64,000 nucleotides of DNA from Paramecium sonneborni (lineage: Eukaryota; Ciliophora; Oligohymenophorea; Peniculida; Parameciidae): the NCBI GenBank assembly GCA_905182985.1, contig CAJJDN010000005.1:189823-253822 (forward strand), given 5' to 3'. The first letter of the stretch is position 1. Every line of letters begins with the position of its first letter. Below the pieces are notes generated by a model. It did not search any database and was not told the DNA's origin. It worked only from the letters and a program-made list of their open reading frames with translations. The translations under genes were made by a program, and so were the position numbers. Positions 9,871-23,570 of this stretch are shown piece by piece.

Positions 9871-12292
9871 TCAAAAAAAAAAATTGAATTAAATTTTTGA
9901 TGAATCAGAAAATTTGGCATGCTTGTTGTCCTGGTTTTAATTGACTCTATTATTGAGCCCTATTTGAATATAAAAATATTTTTACACATTTGATTTAGTG
10001 GTGCCTTCAATTCTAGGTTGATATTATTAATCATTATATTTGAAATCATATGGAGTAAAACTATATGTTGAAGGTTGGAATTCTCCAGGTTTATAATCAC
10101 CTGTATTATCATACAAATGATTATAATCTTCTGTATTTCCTAAGTTATTTTTGTAAGGACTTGTTTATAAATAAGGGTTGTTGTTATAGTTATTAGATTT
10201 AGATATATAGGATTAGACTGGATAAGGATCATTAATATCATTATATTTATCCCATTAACTAAAGTCATATTTCTTTTTAGGATCATTTGAAATCTGAGGT
10301 TAGTAATATGTTTAACTATAATTTAAGTTATTATCAAATTCCTAAATATGTACTGGTTCTTATTAAATTAAATCATTTTTAATTGGATAATTAATTTACT
10401 GTTAACTTTGTGGTTGATATGAAATTGTTGGTATATATTATTAAGATGGTTATTGATTTGAGGCTGGTACTTAGGATAACACAGATTAATTTATAGGATT
10501 TTAGGAAGGTTAATTAATTAATTTTTAGAAATTTTAATTATTATTGCTGGGTCTGCTAGATTGAGATGTTTAATAGGGTCTGCTATATTTATTACTGTAT
10601 TTAGGTTAATAATCACTTTTATCATCTATCATGAAATCATCCATGTTTGCTTATATTTCTTAATTAACTTTACTTGAATTTTATAATTTCTATTTAAATT
10701 CTTAATTTTCAGATCCCCTCATCGAGTTTGAATCATAAAAAGGAATATCAAAACTTGGCTTATTAGATTTTTAATTATTTTATTAAATTTATTATTATTA
10801 TTATTACAATTAATTATTATTAAAAGAATTTCCACCAAACTGTGGCTGATTACTCTAGGTATTATCTTATAATAATTGATTACTTCCATTGTTAATTTAA
10901 GATAAATATGAATCATTTAAAACACTACCATATTTTCTCTCATATGGTACATAAGTGTCATTCAAATCTTAACTTTTTAAAATTTCTTAAATTTATTATG
11001 GTTATTATTGAGATATTGTAGGTTATTAAAGGGGTTGTGATTCTAATAATTTAGGTTTTGATACTAATTATTTAGGTTATGGTGGTTAAGATGCAAGATC
11101 GTCTAGATCTCTTGAACACTTAACACAAATACATTTTTTTTTTTTTTCTGTCAAAGGAGGTTAAGAAGGTGATTATTATTAAATAATAGGTTGATAAACT
11201 TGATTATTTATAGGAGGAGGTGGAGAGTATATTTCTACTTCTTAGGGAGCTTGATTAAGATATTACATATTATTAGTTGGTTATTAGAAAATGACTTGAG
11301 GCTCTTCTTCATAGATTGGCAATTCTTTTTATGATTATTATTATTGTTATGGAATATCATAGATATAATCATTTGGATCAGGAGGCCAGTATGACTATAA
11401 TATTTTTTAACCTCCTAAAGATTATTCTAAATATTCAGGATTGAATTAATTAGAGAGTATTGATAATTCCTTGTCCTTTAAGTATTTAATCTTATTTAAT
11501 GTAATTGGATCAATATAATCTAAATTATTTAATTTATTTACCTTCTATTTATTACATTAATAAATTAATTGAAAGTGTACTATTCAATATATAAATTTAT
11601 TAACATGAATTTGGGAAACATGTCTATAATGTTTTAATAATTTAAAATATTTTGTCTAGAGGCATTTTGAAAGCACTTTAATCTTTAGTTTAAATTACAA
11701 CAATCCACGATTCCACTTTACCTGAATAAAACATTAATTCTTCAACTATCTTGCATAATATAACAGCCGCCTTTTCAAATAAAACTAAATCATCTATCAA
11801 TTTTGTTGATACTGCAATGCAAGGAATATGATTTTCAGTTCTGCCCTCTATATATATAGCTCCCTTTTACTAGGTTTATTATTTTATCATATTACATATA
11901 AGGCTTCAACTTCATAATTTAAATTAAGATAAGAAGGCTATGATAATATGGCATCTCTTTGTATCAATTGCTATATTTTCTATGATTAAATACATCAAAT
12001 GAATATTAGATATCAAATTTATTTGCATACAAATATCTTAGTAGTAAACTATCAGAATGTATATTTGGATCATATTTTTAATTCCTTTAAAGCTCTTAAA
12101 CTAATGAATTAATTTGTTGCCTTTCAAATTAATCATAATCTTAGTTTTTGAAGATATTTCTAATTGCATTTTATCCAACTCCACTCTTGATATTAATCGC
12201 TAGATAGAATAAAAGAGTATATTACGATTTAATTTAATATTATCAGCTACTTGATTAGGCAGTTTTAAATAATCAAATCGTTATTGAAACAT
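9871..12292 (-). CDS. SEC14-like CRAL-TRIO domain protein with long Q/N/P-rich tail
   Basis: From ATG 12292 to TGA 9871-9873; four introns (12200-12225, 11971-11993, 11870-11895, 11520-11541) leave exactly 775 codons. Residues about 20-240 form a CRAL-TRIO lipid-binding module. SDSLLLRYLYANKFD is the N-terminal helix, then come YIEGRTE, SWIVVIQTKD, a helix before CFPNSCQQIYILNS, and YIDPITLNKIKYL with LSNQFNPEYLEQSLGG, matching the classic ...YPERL...I.N.P...D..T..KI..L...PEY.GG order. Such proteins exchange phosphatidylinositol or other lipids between membranes. The remaining 500 or so residues are disordered, packed with Q, N, P, Y and S, and include KKKKCICVKCSRD. The tail is far longer than in usual SEC14 proteins. 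The RBR gene's stop lies 20 bp upstream of this start. Confidence 0.8.
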
Positions 12293-12312
12293 TAAATAAA
12301 TAAATAAATTAA

Positions 12313-13345
12313 TCAAAAATTCCTTCTTCTTTTAATAATTCTAATTAGTATATTAACTAAAAAATAGAGTATCATAATGCATTCATATAATACAACAAAG
12401 GGATATAAGACTATTCCTCCAATAAAATAAACAAAGAAAGCAATTAATAGAGTTTATACTCCCGTCATCCTAAAGTTTATTATTAAAAATACCTACCAAC
12501 TGCTGCTTCATTGTCCCAACGATTAAATAAATAAAAAGATCCACCAAAAGGATGAAGTATAAGTAATAAAATTCCCAAAATAATCCAAATAGGTGACATT
12601 AATACTAACAAAATAAAAGGCATAAATTTATATAATTTAGGATATCTCCATGGCATAGTATTTGAATATTATTTATTTGGACATCCAAAAAAATAGTTAT
12701 ATTAATTATAATGTTTTGCTTAAATTTTATTATATTATTTTACCTGTATATTTTCTTCTACAAATCCAACAAAATTAATATTAACATCTCTTACATGTCA
12801 TATGATTGCATCCCCCTTCTTTTTGAACTATAATTTTACATTTTGGACATCTTTAAATCTTTTCTTATCTACTATCCAAAACAAATATTGAATCCATCAA
12901 TTCATCACAACTGCTCATTCCATGGTATTAATTACCACAATCTATACATATTTCCTATCCACATTAACATCTCTTTGTATCCAATTACACATATAATTCA
13001 CATTATTTATTAGGACAGTGTCTTACTGTAGGATCCTTTTCTGCAAATGATTATGTTCTAAATTTGGCATATTTATCAAGTTCATTTTGTTAAATATTTT
13101 AAACCACTTCTTCATATTAAATTTCATAGTAACAAATAGGACAATTTATCTACATTACTATTCCTTCATCAATCTTTAAATTTAAATATTATTCTAAACA
13201 TTTTCTAATTTCATTTATAAATAAACCTGCAAAATTTATGTTTACATCCTAATTCAAAATTATCTCCTTTTTATTCTTAACAAATTGGACATTAATTTAA
13301 ATTCAAATCTTAAGACTCTCCTTCAAAATCATTTCCTTCTTACAT
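12313..13345 (-). CDS. RBR-type E3 ubiquitin ligase with C-terminal membrane segments
   Basis: From ATG 13345 to TGA 12313-12315; introns of 22, 25 and 23 nt leave 321 codons. RING1 spans NQCPICQEQ...GCKHKFCRKC...CPIC (about residues 18-70). An IBR follows (VRHCPNKQCELYV...CQCGQEICIDCG). RING2 is CPKCKIIVQKEGGCNHMTC...FCWIC, in which the cysteine after the GGCNHM motif is the expected thioester-forming catalytic residue. Two hydrophobic blocks then follow (KFMPFILLVLMSPIWIILGI and TLLIAFFVYFIGGIVLYPF), so it should be anchored like the RNF19/RNF144 group. The CKHKFC splice uses a GTTTAT donor, less usual than GTA. Confidence 0.9.
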
Positions 13346-13601
13346 TATTTTATAATTAAATTATGTATATTTAATATCAATTTTAAAAACAAAGAAACCT
13401 AGACTTAAGTTTTGTCCCTAATACAATAGATAATTATATGGAAAGAAATGGCTAAATTTCAATATTAGATTATTTAAATTTGTGGTAATAATAAAGTCAA
13501 TATTGATATCGAATAAAATTTATTTTAAGAATTTTGGACGAGCTATTATACTTTGCTCTGAATATGGAAACATTAAATATAAGTGTGTTTTAATTTAATG
13601 A

Positions 13602-15808
13602 TCATTACACACCTAATTAAATCAATTTTTCTTATCTTTCTTCATGTTTTTTGACTGCCTCTTCATATTCTTTTTTCATTTTCTCATTCTTTTCTTTCTC
13701 CTCCTATATCTTTTATTTTAGTAATTTTATTTCTGAAATATTTTTTTAATATATAGATTTTTAATCCTTTATTATTTATGTCATTTATTTCTTCTTTGGT
13801 TCAATTACTTTTTAATTTAATTATTCCAAATATTGTTTTTTTTAATTTTATAGCTCTTATTTCTCATTTTATTTTAAATCATTAACTAATTCTATTATTG
13901 CATTACACCAATTAATTAATTATTAAATTTTATCACTAATAAAAGATCTTTCATTATCAAAACTACATATAAAATTATAATATTTACAATTTGTCCATTT
14001 CTCTTAATGTATAAACTGGATGCATTAAAGGTTCTTCCAATTTTTCCTATTAAGATCTAGCTAATAAAGTTATCTCTTCTTATGTTTCCTTGAATTAGTC
14101 TAGTTTTATTAAAAATGGTTATTTTTCTTTTGTAATATTTTCTACTGGAATCTCTTTCGTATTATTTGGAAAAGGTTAAGCAAGATTTTTGCAAGCTTAT
14201 AAAGCTATTTGATATAATGCTGATACAATTGTTTTCAAATTTGTTTACATAACTTCATTTATATCTTTAATATTCTTTTATGTTTAAGGAAAACTTAGAG
14301 GCAGAAAAAATCTAATCCAAAAATTAATAATTAACATCATATTTTGAATTCCAGGTTTCATACCTTTAAGTGATCCTGATAATCCAAATTATAATCTACT
14401 TAATTCAAATTTTGAATGATAATTTTATTATAGAAATTCATAATCTTATGTTAATTTACTAATATATTCCAAAGAGCTTTTTTAAAAATTGTAATTTAAA
14501 ACTGCTTAAAATACTTCAGAAATATATTATTTTAAATTATTAGAGTTTTAGATCAGTGCTTTAGGAGTAACTTTCTTTTCTTGAGTTTCAACTACTCTTA
14601 AATTAATGTTTTATTAAGCCATTTTTTATACTAAAATATCACTAACAGTAACTGAAAATCTCATCATTTCCATTTTATATTCATGTTCTAATTATGGAAC
14701 TTTATCTTTTGAAATATTTCTTTTTTATGATGCAACTTTGATTAATTCATTCTTTTTGAAAACTAAATAAGAAAACATTATAAAAATTCTTTTTATTTTG
14801 TAGTTGTAGCATTATTTGATAAGATCTTTAATTTTTTATTCATCTATAGTTAAATCATAATAAGGTGGAATTGGAATAGGTTTTAATCTTTACTTTCTTG
14901 TTTTTTAGACATATTCTACACTAGGTTCACTGGATTATTAACTATCACTTTCAATTATTCCATTATTAATATTTTTAATTGATTACTATTATAATTATTC
15001 AATTAAAATACAAGCTCCTTAAGCATATTTATTTAATAATTTAATTTTTTTATTTTCTTCTCTCCCTATCTAAAAGTTTTTATTTTAGGTTATTCAATTG
15101 GATAAATAGGAGGAGGTATTTCGAAAATTTTTTATTATTTGAAAGATATTTCACTATGTTCTATTTTTTTATAAGATTTCTTTTTTCTTAATTTCTTTAA
15201 TTATTATTCTAGTTTTTCTTATCTTTATTAAAATTCATTTTATTTCTTAATCATTTCCTTCAAATATTCTAAAGTTTATTCTGAATTTCTATTTGAATGT
15301 ATCATTTATTATTGGGGAATATGGGTCTTACTATATTAATATTATAAAGTGTACTATTTAATTCAATGGATTTGTTTAAGGAAAATACTGGAATTACTAA
15401 TTTCGATTCACTAAAACTTTAATAATAATAATACTATTCATAGGAAATCCTGGAGGTATAGGATAAGGACTTAAATGATGATATTATGGATGCATAGGTA
15501 CAGGAACTCTAGAAGATTAAATAATTTCAGGTTTAGGAGATCTGTTTTAATTAATATAAGGAAGACTTGTTTATTTTTTAGATATATTGTTAACAAGTAA
15601 TAAATCCATTAATTCCATTTCTCTTGATTTTGGTCTAAATAATTAGTTATATTTATTTAATATACCTTTATGGAGGAACATCCTAAGTCCAAGTAGCATA
15701 ATCCTTTTTAGTAGTAAAATTAACATTTTGTATCAATTATCCAGGTTATTAGGGAATAGCTCCTAAAGGTCCATTAAAATCTCCATTCGAGTAATTTGGA
15801 CTGTACAT
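13602..15808 (-). CDS. Large coiled-coil protein, unknown function
   Basis: From ATG 15808 to TGA 13602-13604. Five introns (31, 24, 28, 26 and 25 nt) leave 691 codons. The N-terminal 150 residues are Q/P/N-rich (HPQYHHLSPYPIPPGFPM). Then comes a coiled coil (EYLKEMIKKQNEFQQRQEK), a proline patch (EIPPPIYPIEQPK), a conserved-looking central block (KPIPIPPYYDLTIDEQ) and a mostly helical part with MLIINFWIRFFLPLSF, finishing in a long K/E/Q coiled coil. The layout resembles ciliary or basal-body structural proteins, but I recognise no family. The third intron is supported by frame alone and ends in GTAAG. Confidence 0.65.
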
Positions 15809-15989
15809 TTACAAATTTCGATTTAAATATAAATATAAATATAAATTATTTATATAATAAAAGAGAAGAAAAAACTTAATAAAACTACTTAAGTTTTTAA
15901 TTTACTAAATTTAACTAAAAAATAAATGAAATTAAATACAACTTAATTGCCATAAAAAATTGTTCTTATATTTTTTTATACAAAATAAA

Positions 15990-18900
15990 TCAATGAAGCT
16001 ATATTATTTAGCTTTAATTGTTAGATTAAACTTCAAATCCTATAGAAAGTGGTCCGTTATAGATAGTTTTTTAATTTATGTCGGCTCTAATAAATTATTG
16101 AAGACCATTTATTAGATACTTACGTTTTTATAGTTCTTTTTTTATCATTTTTGTTTTATAGGCTGAATAGATGTTAAAAATTTGTTTTACTACATCTAAT
16201 AAAATATTTGAACCTATTATAAATGAAAACAATCCAATGTGAATCCAACCTAAAATATTTACTACTTCATCATCAAAACTTAAACAATAAGGAAAAAAAG
16301 TTGAAACTATTAATAAAAATGTTATTTCCCTAAGTATGAGTCTTATTAATTCAATTTTCTACATTAAAGGTTGCACAGCAATCAGATAATAGCAGTATAT
16401 TATACATAACATAATTAATGAAATGGATTGAATAATAGCAGAATTAAATAGAAAACAAATAATTGCCATATAAATGCTTACTTTTATCATTGAAAATGGA
16501 ATACAGAATCTTGACCAATAATTTGGTTTCACATTTTCATAAAAAATAAAATATTTGTTTAATACTTAAGAAGTAATTTTCTTTTATTATACAGTTATTG
16601 ATTTGAATAAAAATATGTGAGGTAAAATGATGCAAATCAAAGCATTTATTGAGTTAAAAGTTTCAAATAGGTTTTCTATTTTAAATATGAATTTGTATTC
16701 TGGACATTAATTATAAGCACTGTACATTAGTTAATATTAAGAAGATATAAATGCTTTTATTAATCCTGAATAAATAAAATACCTAGAAGTTTTTAAACCA
16801 AAATTTTTAATTTATTAATATACCTAATAAAACTTTTTAAGTTGATTAAATTATTTAATTTTACATAATAAACGAATCATGATTGAATTGGTATTAATAA
16901 TAATTTATGCTAAGAGATAAAAAGAAATAGATAAAAACATAGTAAAATAGAAGCTCTTTGCATTAATTAAGAAAAAGGAGTTATTAAATTCTTAATCTTA
17001 TTTTTTAATATTTTTGGATTGAATAAATGGGACTTTTCCAAAGTTTAATTTTTTAAAGAGTTAATCAATTTCTAATTAATCATATAAAGGTTAAAAGGAG
17101 ACAACTTTAAACACTTTTAAATATTAATCTAGATGACTTGGAAATGGAACACTCAAATATCTAACATATGAAAGTTATTAAAGTAAAGCAAGCATATTAA
17201 AAAATAAATCAAAATTACCTGTTAAGACAGATAATGAAGATGATCCAATAAAGACATAAATCATAATTTAATTAAAAGCAATAGTATTATTTAATCTAGA
17301 TTATTAATCTAGTGATAATATTAAGGGTGTACCTAAACTAATAGTCTCAATTAATTTAGTGAGTTCTTATTTTTATGAATTAATAACAATAGATTAATTT
17401 AATTAGATTGAAACGAATGGATAATTAACCTTTTGTAATAAAGTGATATATAGATGATATTCAACTTATTTTAATAAGAGCGATGCTTAAACAACAGGTT
17501 AGATTATTAATTGAAATTAAACATTTTGAGTAACATTAATTTATAAGAAATCCTCAAACCGAATATCATCTTTGAGTTACACTTATTAATTAAATAACAA
17601 TTTAATGATTTATTGAGAATCTTTTTTTTAAGAGATATTTTACAAAATGATTTATGGATGTAAGACTTATTTACATTCACTAATTAAGGTTGTTTAAGAT
17701 TAATAACAAACCCAATCTTACTCCACTCTACATTAAGAATTACAACCATCATTATCATCTGTATTTCCATCATCACATTCTTCAAATTGATGTACTGTTA
17801 ATGCATTGCCACATACTGAAATACATTAATTATCGTACTATTCCCATCCAAAATCACACTTATCACATATACCAAAAATACAATGTAAACATTATTAATG
17901 ACATTGAAATCGACATTAATAACATCCATCATTTTCAATATTATTCATATCATCACATTCTTCTTATCCAACAATAAGTCCATCTCCACATATTTCAGAG
18001 CAATTTCCTTTTTAATCCAATTCAAATCCTTAATTACACTCTTAACAAATATTTTCAATACAATTATTGCATCCATATTAACATTATATTCTACATCTAT
18101 AACAACCATCATATGGTATTAGATTACCATCATCACATTCTTCTTAGTTTCCTAATATTCCATCGCCACAAAAAGTATAACATTCTAAATAAATGCATTT
18201 TTTATTATTAAAATCCCACATACATTATTCTTTATCTTAATCTTACACACATGCTTCTTAAGATGAAATTGAATAACATGTTGTTATTTTAATACATCCT
18301 CCTCCTATTTTATTTGTACATTATATTAAATAATCTTAACATTCTTAATGACTGTTAATATTGATTGATGCTGTATCGCAAGTTTTATTAACACAACGAT
18401 TTTCAACTTCCAACCAAATACAATTTTTAAAATCAATTGCAAAAGTACAACCAGCTTTATTATTTACATCTTAACATAATGTTCTCTCTACACATTATTT
18501 TCCATCTGTTCTACATTTATTATTACTCAGAGCTATTGAACATTAAATATCTAGTTCATATTTATAATCATCACAAAGAGACATTTTACATATCTTTGTT
18601 TGACAATTTTAATTAAATTATTCACATTCTATCAATTCTCTAATCTAATCATTTGCTTGATGACATAATACTTCCTTACAATCTCCACTAGATTAATCCC
18701 AAAAACATTCAACTTCATCAATATTTCTTTGATTTGGAGTTAAACATTAGAATTTATTGTATTAATTACAAAAATCTAATTTTGTGATACATCCAGATCT
18801 ATCTTCATTTATTGTACATTTTTTATCATATTATTCTTAACAAATCTATTGAGTGTAAATACCTAATGGACTACTCTTACAAACATCAAAAATACATCTA

Positions 18901-21900
18901 TTTCTAACCCAACTACATGTTTATTAATATTTATTAATATAACATTGATCTTTTTTTATATAATCTTCACACTCTTGCAAATCCATGCAGGAATGCGAAT
19001 TATCAAAATTTAAAGTACAATTCAATGAAAATTATTGACATTCATTATGAGTTGATAAACTATCCTCTATTATAGAACATTATAAATCTAGACATATTTA
19101 TAATAGGACGCTCCAATAACACTGTTTTTTTTTAATATCTAATATGCAATTCGATTAATGAATATATTATGAACATAAATCAGCTAAAGCTTGACAACCA
19201 GATGTAAAATTCTTTATTTAACAAACCTGATTGTCTTTAATTTCCTAACAAGTGTAATTGTTATAAGTTGTAGCATCTGAACAAAGTTTAATTTCTTCAC
19301 ATTTATTTGACAATTCATTAAAAATACATTTTTTATTTTTCAAATAGCAATTTAAATGTGTAGGATTTCCTACATTAAAACAGCTTGTTTATAAATCCTC
19401 ACAATTTTATGTGGCCTCATTATAATTACATTTAAATTATCTGTTCTCACAGTGCGATTGACTTTTTGTTGCTAAATCAGAACTATCATTACAAATTTCA
19501 GCGTAGCATAGATTACCAGTGGTATTCCAAATACATTTTTCTTATTTGGAATGATATTAGCATTATTAAGAATCAGTAAGTTGATTACATGTTAGTTATC
19601 TATTTTAGCAGTTTTGACTAGTATTGAAATATGTACAATTTGGTGAATAAGCTTTACAATAAATCTCGTTTGATTAATTAGGACTACTAGTACAAACAAC
19701 AATTTAACATTAAGAATTAACCCATTAACATTTATCTCCATCTTCTCCGAATTTACATTATTCTTAAGTTGGATAATTTGAACAGTTTTCAGCAAAACAT
19801 GCATTTCCATATTTAAGAGTACATTTAGGATTCCATGATTAACATTCTTAATGAGAATCAAAATTATTTGATTTTGGAAATTAACTACATAAAATTTAAT
19901 TATTTTCACTTTCACAGCTGTTTGGTGATTTAAAAATGCAAGATGACAACCACTATCTGCATGAATAATTTGAACTAACATTTTATGCATTTGCACAAGT
20001 TCTATTTTCACATTAATTAGCTGTAATATTCCAGAAACATGGTCCTTACAATGAACCAACATCACATTGAACTTTATCTTTTAAACCTTAACAGTTTGAT
20101 GATTAATCAATGCATCCTCCAATTTATTTATTGATACATTTAATATTATGATATTGAACCCATTTTTTACATTCAACTAAAGTACTTAAGGTTAGAGGTG
20201 CATTCTAACAATTATGAAATTGACACTAATTAAGAGATTAATTCCAAATACAAGGAATACCTTGTAATGTTGTTAGACACTATGATTGNTATCTAATATG
20301 CAATTCGATTAATGAATATATTATGAACATAAATCAGCTAAAGCTTGACAACCAGATGTAAAATTCTTTATTTAACAAACCTGATTGTCTTTAATTTCCT
20401 AACAAGTGTAATTGTTATAAGTTGTAGCATCTGAACAAAGTTTAATTTCTTCACATTTATTTGACAATTCATTAAAAATACATTTTTTATTTTTCAAATA
20501 GCAATTTAAATGTGTAGGATTTCCTACATTAAAACAGCTTGTTTATAAATCCTCACAATTTTATGTGGCCTCATTATAATTACATTTAAATTATCTGTTC
20601 TCACAGTGCGATTGACTTTTTGTTGCTAAATCAGAACTATCATTACAAATTTCAGCGTAGCATAGATTACCAGTGGTATTCCAAATACATTTTTCTTATT
20701 TGGAATGATATTAGCATTATTAAGAATCAGTAAGTTGATTACATGTTAGTTATCTATTTTAGCAGTTTTGACTAGTATTGAAATATGTACAATTTGGTGA
20801 ATAAGCTTTACAATAAATCTCGTTTGATTAATTAGGACTACTAGTACAAACAACAATTTAACATTAAGAATTAACCCATTAACATTTATCTCCATCTTCT
20901 CCGAATTTACATTATTCTTAAGTTGGATAATTTGAACAGTTTTCAGCAAAACATGCATTTCCATATTTAAGAGTACATTTAGGATTCCATGATTAACATT
21001 CTTAATGAGAATCAAAATTATTTGATTTTGGAAATTAACTACATAAAATTTAATTATTTTCACTTTCACAGCTGTTTGGTGATTTAAAAATGCAAGATGA
21101 CAACCACTATCTGCATGAATAATTTGAACTAACATTTTATGCATTTGCACAAGTTCTATTTTCACATTAATTAGCTGTAATATTCCAGAAACATGGTCCT
21201 TACAATGAACCAACATCACATTGAACTTTATCTTTTAAACCTTAACAGTTTGATGATTAATCAATGCATCCTCCAATTTATTTATTGATACATTTAATAT
21301 TATGATATTGAACCCATTTTTTACATTCAACTAAAGTACTTAAGGTTAGAGGTGCATTCTAACAATTATGAAATTGACACTAATTAAGAGATTAATTCCA
21401 AATACAAGGAATACCTTGTAATGTTGTTAGACACTATGATTGATATTTAAAATCTGTGCAATCTAAATATTTGATAATACATCCATTTTTGTAAGATATT
21501 CCATTAATCACACCAGCATTTACTGTGCATCTTATATCCCAACCTTCACATTCTTCATTACTGGTATAATATACTGAAGCATATTCACATTTCTTATGAA
21601 TACAACCAGATAATCGTATACATTTATTCATTTAATAATCAAAATTACATTATCTATCTTCTAATTGTGAACATACCTTATTAATACACGTCTTACTATA
21701 AAGACTATATGTGCAACTTTTTAATTTATTCTCACAAGTATAAATATTATTATAAAATGGAAATTTAAAATTTTCACATTTTTCTTCGACACACCTTTAA
21801 TTTTCAATAACGCACTTTCTATTTAATTTATCTTTGATGCAACTCTTAGGATTTAAAATTTTTGAACAATCATCAAAATTTTCTATACAACCATTTTATA

Positions 21901-23050
21901 AACCACCAATACATTCATATTCATTTAACCAATATACACATTCTATATGATTATATTATAATGGAGCATCAGAACATTATCTAATTCTACAAAATTTCTA
22001 TTATTCATCCCATATACATTTCTTACCAGATAATTCTTGAATTTGTTTACATGAATCTTCTGTTTCTAATTCATCACATTATAAAGGAATTATTTTACAT
22101 CCTCCTAACTATTTAGGAACACAAACAATATTATTTTAATAAAATACTTAACATTCAATCATTTTGTTGATAAAATTTGGAGCACTCATGCAATTCTTTT
22201 AATAACATTTCTCTTAATAAAAAACGCATTTATTTCCTTTTTTATCCTCAACACAAGAATTTGGATTTTAATATTAATTACAATCTAATTTTTCAATGCA
22301 ATTTACACCATTAGTTGTACAAATAGGCTGGATTTTCTAACATTCTTAATAAAGAGATGCTTATTTATTAATACAAATTTTCTCAGAACATTTATTAAAA
22401 ACTTCATCCCAAAAACACTCAACCATATTCAAATTAAAATAGCATTATTCTTTTTATTAATATAAATTGCAATATTTTTAAGAAATTTAGCATCCCCCTT
22501 TTGTTGATATTGTACATTTATCTATCTATTTTCTACAATCACTATCAAATTTCATAGACATAGGAAGGTCTTAACATTCTTCGACATCTTCACAATAATT
22601 TAAATTATCATTTTTTTTTATCCATTTACAATATTTTCCTTAAGAATTCTAACTTTGACATGCTATTTAAGTTATGTAATCAGAACAAAATCCTTTTGGT
22701 ATACATTTTTTTCCATCAGATATACATTAATACGATGATTAATTGCATTTCTCCTTAGTAAATGATTCACAATTAACAAAATCTATGCATTTACCTAAAT
22801 TAAATGCACATTTCTCCTCTTATACGCATTCTTCCTCTGCAAATTAAGCACAATATGATGTAATTTGATTTTATAATGAAAAATTTGCAGATTAAGAACA
22901 TCTTTCTTCCATTTCATTCCATCTGCATTTTGCAGACTTCTTGCATTTTTCTGGCTCTGTTAAATGCACACATTCACATTATATTGATTCTGATTATAGA
23001 ATTATTGCTTAATTCAAAAAGCACAATATTATGAAAAGACTTTTTTTCAT
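15990..23050 (-). CDS. Giant cysteine-rich surface-antigen-like membrane protein (interrupted by a duplication artefact)
   Basis: From ATG 23050 leftwards to TGA 15990-15992, roughly 1950 residues once one duplicate copy is removed. It starts with a signal peptide (MKKSLFIILCFLNQAIIL). Then come many repeats of the Paramecium surface-antigen type, with units like GPCFWN...C...C or KCQWVNSQC about every 60-70 residues (about 18.2-23.0 kb). Three DUF4215-like repeats (CGDGLIVGQEECDD, EECDDGN...DGCN) lie at about 17.7-18.2 kb. A C-terminal region of about 500 residues follows, holding several membrane helices (SFYFTMFLSISFYLLAQIII, INALICIILPHIFLF, IYMAIICFLFN). Immobilisation antigens are normally GPI-anchored; this one is instead a multi-pass receptor-like protein. 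The exact 1153-bp repeat with an N at 20289 puts the two halves out of frame. Confidence 0.75.
19136..20288. repeat. Left copy of an exact 1153-bp direct duplication
   Basis: The sequence starting tatctaatatgcaattc here reappears unchanged at 20290-21442 (offset 1154). I saw no mismatch, and the 157-codon shadow frames in the two copies are identical. The copy ends exactly at the single N (20289). It encodes surface-antigen-type repeats on the minus strand. Confidence 0.9.
20289..20289. other. Single undetermined base at a contig junction
   Basis: A lone N lies exactly between the two identical 1153-bp copies. That is what a scaffolder leaves when two overlapping contigs are placed side by side without merging. 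Confidence 0.9.
20290..21442. repeat. Right copy of the exact 1153-bp direct duplication
   Basis: Identical to 19136-20288. In this copy the minus-strand reading frame is continuous with the coding sequence to the right (through 21443 and beyond). The left copy is continuous with coding sequence to the left. Deleting either copy plus the N restores one open gene. Confidence 0.9.
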
Positions 23051-23570
23051 TTAAAGGTTTGATTAATAATAGGCATAAATCATTTAAGTTATGACTTATA
23101 TCTATTTTTTGAAAAGCAAAATATATTCATTCCTAGAAATAAAATTTTAAGAAATACTGCATCTTTTTTGATTTATAAACAAAAAGGGTTCTTATAAAAT
23201 GATTTTTAAAATTCTTAAGTGAAATTTCATAATTTTCATAGCTATTAATTTTAAATAATAATTAGATCATTCTTATATATATTTTTATTTAATTCTATCT
23301 GTGTTTAAATTAATATAATTATTATAGTGCTAGAAAAGCTTTTAAAAAGGCATATGATTAGTTCTAATAAATTTATTCTCAAAGATATGTAGATTAAAAC
23401 TATAATTTTGTATTTAGTAATTAAAATTATTATAATTTTGAAAAAATCAAATTCATCCATTCACATCAAATATTATGGAAATTGTTTCTTTTCTTATTAA
23501 AATTATTATAATTTTTTTTTATTATATAAAATATTATTATAAAAAATGGCATTCTTTATCAATTAAAATT
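23051..23570. other. Intergenic, no gene seen
   Basis: About 520 bp between two leftward genes, with A/T runs and no protein-like frame. It should contain the promoter of the surface-antigen-like gene near 23051-23200. Confidence 0.5.

Noticed and set aside
9871..11557. Q/N-rich block as a separate gene starting at 11557
   Set aside because: The CRAL-TRIO frame upstream continues into it, and YIDPITLNKI plus the PEYL...GG end of the lipid domain lie inside it.
19592..21219. Two identical 157-codon leftward frames
   Set aside because: Shadow frames of the surface-antigen-like gene, identical only because of the assembly duplication.
19136..21442. Genuine tandem duplication of antigen repeats
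   Set aside because: Exact identity, a lone N at the junction, and a non-triplet offset favour unmerged contigs.
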